Below, piece after piece: positions 59,820-64,000 of a stretch of 64,000 bases of DNA; within the stretch, counting starts at the first letter, position 1, and every line of letters starts with the position of its first letter. The DNA lies in NCBI GenBank assembly GCA_029532625.1, contig JARFXM010000005.1, positions 1,736,001 to 1,800,000 of the forward strand, read 5' to 3'. The notes below the pieces were generated by a model. It saw nothing but the letters and a program-made list of their open reading frames with translations, was not told where the DNA came from and ran no database searches. Both the position numbers and the translations under genes were made by a program. The DNA comes from Lomentospora prolificans. Its lineage: Eukaryota; Ascomycota; Sordariomycetes; Microascales; Microascaceae.

Positions 59820-62217
59820 GCTGGGCGGGAGCGCAATCGGAGGGCTCTGAAACGTTGCGAAGACGAATGATGGGAGGTCGACTCAACCAAAACACGACCG
59901 GTGTTCCTTTAAATGATGAAAGAGAAATGAGAGATAGATGACAGAAGAAGGCTGGAGATGGGAGCAATTATTCCGTCGCAAACACGATAGGACGAGAGAA
60001 AGGTCAGGTCCGATGTTGTGTTTTGGTGTTGGGATTGGGGGAAAGAGAGGGAGGAGATGGGATGACGACGATGATAAGCCCGCGAGGTGCGAGGTGCGAG
60101 GTGCGAGGTGCTGGGGGGGGCGGAAACGGGCTTCGTCAAATAGGCAGTAGCATAACAGGAAGTAAGGTACCGCTACCGCGCTCTGGGGAACCCAGGCCTG
60201 TGATTGGAACCAGGATTGGTAGTTTCGGGAGGGGGGCAACCAGCATCAGGAAAGTCTCGGATACCCCGACTTTCAGTGGCGAACTCGCTTAAAAACTGTG
60301 TACCGAGGTACACATAAACCAGGCAGGTACCGACTCGACATAGCGCCCGTGTGGAAAATCAGCCAGCGCAGGTGTGGAAGCTGCGACCCAACGTCGCAAC
60401 AGGTACAAAGGTCAGGAGCTAAGCACAGTGTCAGAGCAAAGCCATGGTCCTCGTGACGCAATTGCTCTCGGCGCTGGGTCTCCACGCATGATCAGACCAG
60501 GAGCACTGCTTTTTGACTTGGCTGTAATCGGTCGTGCAAGTTTTCGTCGTCTCGATGCTGGATAGCTTGTAGGCAATTTGTCGTCGCTGTGAGTGGATAC
60601 ACTTTCGTATTCCCTCGCAACATTTCTAAAGCCATTGTTGTGATCCATTCCCACTGACCCGAGAGGGATATACTGGACTCTCCCTGAGAGATAGCTCGGT
60701 TACATCTCCAGCAGCTGGCTGGCAATGGGCAGAAACACCCGCCTGCTACAGGGACAAGCTGAGGTGGTAATCCGATGGCGCTGCCGCCCACTCTTCTCTC
60801 GAGCTGGACTGAACAGGAAATTCAGGAACCGAGCATGAACTACAGCGCGGGCTCAGCCCACTTGAACTAATGGTCGAACACGGTGATCGTCGACCCAAGT
60901 ATAAATTAACCTCAAATCAAAGAATTGCTGAGAGCGATATCGAAGATATAGATATCCCTCATTCCCTTGAATATGGTCCCATGCTTACAATCTCTCAATG
61001 TTTGTGGATGTATTCGCTCTCTGGTAGTCTCGGGGGACGTTATACCACTGCCAGCAATGAATGCAACAAATCCTATCTCACTTAAAGGCTGTCAGAGGGT
61101 ATATAAGCCTCTCGGGGCCATTTATGGATAGGGAATGGGCGCCTATCCATTTTTGCCTTCGTTTCCTTGGACCGCATGTTGGGGATCATATTCGCGATTG
61201 GCGAAAAGGCAATTCGGTGCAGTTCACTAACACAGCACCCAGGTTTTCATACGAATTAGGGAGAGGCACTAAAAATAAACGAGTCACATACGATGTACAT
61301 TACAATGCCAAAGACTTGAATACATCATCTACTCTATCAAAACGACCGCCAAAGTAAACAAGCTCCTCCCAACTCCAATGCCCTTCTCTGCCTGCTGCGA
61401 ACTCGCCTGCACCAGTGTGCCACGGGGTATACAAAGGCCAATCTACAAGGCCACCCGAACTGGCCAAGGAAAAGACGAACAAATGTCCATATCCTCCCCC
61501 GCTTTTGTCTCGTGAGACATCACTTGTGCGTTCTCTCGCCTCCAGCTCACGGTCATGCCCCTTCGAATCACCCGCAGAGACGACCTTGCTTCATTTGCCC
61601 CGTACCACCGCAAAGATCATCTCTAACTAAGGAGCGCGTTTCTGGTTCAGAAACAAACCTGTCCCACCAACCGTTTTGACGACGCAGCTGTATGATGAAA
61701 TTGGCCATATACTAGGAAAAAGGGAAGAGTATATAGGTAGAATTGCCCAAGCCTACCATAGGCTATCCTGATTAACCCTCAACGTGAGAAACGATAAAGC
61801 AATGGCGTGAATAAGGAAAAAAGGGCTTAAGCACGACTCGCCCAGACAAGTTTCCAGAGAACGCCCCGCCAAGAAAAAAAGAAAAAAAAAGCCTCGTGGT
61901 ATATGTTTGATCCTTGATGACTGAAAGTAAGTGAAAGATTGGAATGAAGCCATAGGATTTTTCGACGATTTATGGTAAGTGTGGAAGCAAGTACAGGGAA
62001 TGCGCTTCAATCGCAAAGAACTAAAGCCGATAAGAAGTGCGCGGGGGAATACGCGAAGGAAAAGGATGAGAAAAAAAAGGAAGAAAGTGAACAAGACTCG
62101 ACAGAAAGTAAAATACAATACAATGGTGGTAGCACACGAATGAGTGGGACCTGAACCTGTTGTAGGATGGACATGCCCATAAGATCAAGATATCAACCGC
62201 TAGACACTGCTCGCTCC
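59820..62217. other. 2.4 kb intergenic region, PEP4 promoter and SPT7 3' flank
   Basis: Contains the PEP4 promoter with a four-copy GCGAGGT tandem and a G8 run, and GGTACC/GAGGTAC palindromes near 60166 and 60296-60332. The rest has no gene I recognise. A tRNA-like stretch near 62147-62215 was examined and rejected. Confidence 0.4.
60082..60109. repeat. 7-bp tandem repeat GCGAGGT x4
   Basis: Four perfect copies, about 265 bp upstream of the PEP4 start codon, followed by a G8 run. Confidence 0.9.
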
Positions 62218-64000
62218 TCACCTATCAATGCTTTCAGGGCTCATCATGCCATTGGGCTCATCCTTGTCGGTCTGGCTGGCATTACCCTGGCTCTGCATGC
62301 TCTCCATTCTCTCCATCGAGGGTGCACCAAGTGCCAAGGCCGCAGGGTTCGGGCCTGACCCGTTGAGGTTCGGGATATTCTTAAGCTTCTTAGCAGGTGT
62401 CGTGTTGGCTGATCCGCTACCCTTTTCAGGAGAAGGATTCAGCTTAGCCTCCGCCATCTGAGCCTCCAGTTTCTTTTTCTTACGGGCGAGGGCAATCTGC
62501 TCCTTGAGAGGTCGTTTCTGGGGCGAAGAAATCTTGCCAGTAGCTCCCAGACGAGGCCGAGGCCGTCTTTGCTTGGGTGGTAGATCCTCGTCTTCGATAA
62601 GCGGCTGATCGTTATTCGCATGCAGCTTGGCAAGGAAGAAATTCTTGACCAAGCCAATTTGATCTTGAATATTCTCCTTGGTAACCGGCTCGCAGGGTGG
62701 GAGCGTGTCCAAAAGGTCGACATTCGCAGCACCAGATGACTGAGCTTGCTGATATTGACTCCGCACGCGAGACTGTAAAAGATGGAGGGGAACGGACAAA
62801 GTATCAAGGCCAAGCTCCCTTTCGAGACCAAGGTTGCGGAAACCAAAGAAATCTTCGCCGAGCTCTTCGGCGAAATCACCGCTGACAAATTGCTCGCTAC
62901 CATCTTTGAAGGCTCCGGCACCATCGGCACCAGCGTCCGCTTGAAGCGCGGGTCGGAGGAGATCCGCGAGGTGAGCCTTCATTCGATCGTGGATACCCGT
63001 CAACTTCGTACCGAGTCGCGCAACATCATCTCGTGCATATGTCTCGAGAGAGGTCACGTCGCATCCGTTCTCATCAAGGGTATGGAGCAGAACCTCTTCA
63101 GGTGTGAAGCGTGGTTGGAAATGGCCCTCCTTGGCACCGGGGGCAGGCTTCTTCTCCGCCTCTCGATAAAGATTGAAGGTTCGCACCAACTTCTGGAAGT
63201 AGTCTGCGGCGACGTTGGTGAGGGTGTCGATAGCGGCTGGCTGCAACTCTTCGAAGCCGGCGTGGTATAGAATCTTGCCTACAGAACGCTTCAGAGCGTC
63301 TTGGCACGTTTCACGTGCCATAACAGGGCCTTGGTCTGAGATGAAATGTTGCTCAACATCCGCCTCTATGAAGGGATCGTAGTTAGACCTTGGGAATTGG
63401 TTGGCATAGACCTATTCACCCCATTAGCACACGTCAACCCCCATTTATATTGCATCATTCCTTACCTGGGATTGGATCTGCATTTGTTTGATCACAGATA
63501 TCTTGGTCGACAACCTCCTTGTCTCTTGAATCTGTCGGATATTGGACTCCATCTTCTTCGTGAAGGTGCTCACGGGAGACTTGAAATAGTCAGGGGGCAC
63601 GACACTCAGTGACCAGTCGTGATGGTTGATGACCTGTCCTTCGCCATCCTCGGTCCAGCGGAGGGAGGGCGTAACACCGGGAACGAGGCTCATGGGTTCA
63701 TAGTAGTCTGGGATGACTCTGACTTCCTCGCCTTCCATCTCTTCGGCCAGGGTCTCGTTGGCTTGGGGCTCACTCTCTGCTTGGGTAGAAGGGTCGGACT
63801 GCGAGTTGCTCGCAACGGCTTGCCTTTCAGCCTGCTTCTGGCCTTTGATGAATCGCCTCATTGCGGCTCTAGAGCGTAGGAGGGCAGGCGCATCCACATT
63901 CAATGTATTGTCTTTGAAAAGAGCAAACCTCTCCTTCGCAACGAGCGCTCGGTCTTTCTTTGTGACTTGCTTCCAAATCTTGTACTGCTCGTCCTCGTAC
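62218..64000 (-). CDS. SPT7: SAGA complex subunit SPT7 (C-terminal part, cut by window edge)
   Basis: Minus strand; the frame is open to position 64000, so the N terminus, including the expected bromodomain, is outside. Visible exons are 64000-63466 and 63411-62218. The 54-nt intron is GTAAGG...AATAG, phase 0, giving [20 protein letters not shown]. Before the intron come [17 protein letters not shown] sequence and the block [19 protein letters not shown]. After it, residues from [22 protein letters not shown] to [11 protein letters not shown] form the Spt7 histone fold, which pairs with Taf10. A helix-rich SAGA-specific region follows, then a basic segment ([17 protein letters not shown]) and a Ser/Pro/Asn-rich tail. 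The TGA stop overlaps a GTGAGG that could serve as a splice donor, so the extreme C terminus is uncertain. Confidence 0.92.

Noticed and set aside
62147..62215. tRNA-like stretch on the minus strand (D-arm-like GTCTAGCGGTTGA and B-box-like GGTTCAGGTCC)
   Set aside because: The T stem has only two pairs, the acceptor ends do not pair and no anticodon loop with U33 forms. At most a degenerate tRNA relic.

Overview
The window is nuclear DNA from a filamentous ascomycete (Pezizomycotina, most likely Sordariomycetes). The evidence is short 54-201 nt spliceosomal introns with fungal donors (GTAAGT, GTATGT, GTGAGT), CTAAC-type branch points close to the acceptor, CT-rich 5' leaders, a nuclear-encoded mitochondrial ATP synthase subunit 9, and a set of conserved fungal single-copy genes. 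I see no transposon, CRISPR, rRNA, viral or secondary-metabolite cluster. The genus cannot be fixed from the sequence alone. Coordinates of spliced genes below are my own reconstructions from reading frame plus splice signals.

Layout. 0-10 kb: the 3' part of an RCC1-repeat mitochondrial protein (FMP25-like, cut by the left edge), an intron-containing tRNA-Arg(CCG), a mitochondrial carrier, a RINT1/TIP20 vesicle-tethering subunit (minus), a membrane-anchored alpha/beta-hydrolase-like protein, and ATP9 (minus, with a 6-nt last exon). 10-17.3 kb: an unusually long 7.3 kb stretch without a convincing gene, rich in homopolymer and polypyrimidine tracts. 17-31 kb: a leucine-rich-repeat protein, a SAS2-like MYST acetyltransferase, proteasome lid subunit RPN3 (minus) and TAF12 (minus). 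30-37.6 kb: a long CT-rich leader with small upstream ORFs ahead of an acidic, disordered conserved fungal protein. 37.6-42 kb: DASH subunit SPC34, a RING-finger protein (minus) and replication factor SLD2. 43.7-46 kb: a secreted Ser/Thr-rich wall-type protein with a six-cysteine module. 47-52.4 kb: a divergent pair of mitochondrial genes, an unrecognised 1,079-residue protein and an RMND1/Rmd1-family (DUF155) protein. 53-64 kb, all minus: an RSC58-like chromatin-remodelling subunit, vacuolar aspartyl protease PEP4 and SAGA subunit SPT7 (cut by the right edge).

How the genes relate. There is no operon-like logic, but two themes recur. Mitochondrial biogenesis is represented by the FMP25-like protein, the carrier, ATP9, the unrecognised presequence protein and the DUF155 protein. 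Chromatin and transcription is represented by SAS2-like, TAF12, RSC58-like and SPT7; TAF12 and SPT7 belong to the same SAGA complex. Several genes are arranged as close divergent or convergent pairs.

I did not find a clearly new biological system. The best leads are the 7.3 kb gene-free divergent interval, the unrecognised mitochondrial protein with its re-modelled N terminus, and the uORF-bearing leader of the acidic conserved protein.
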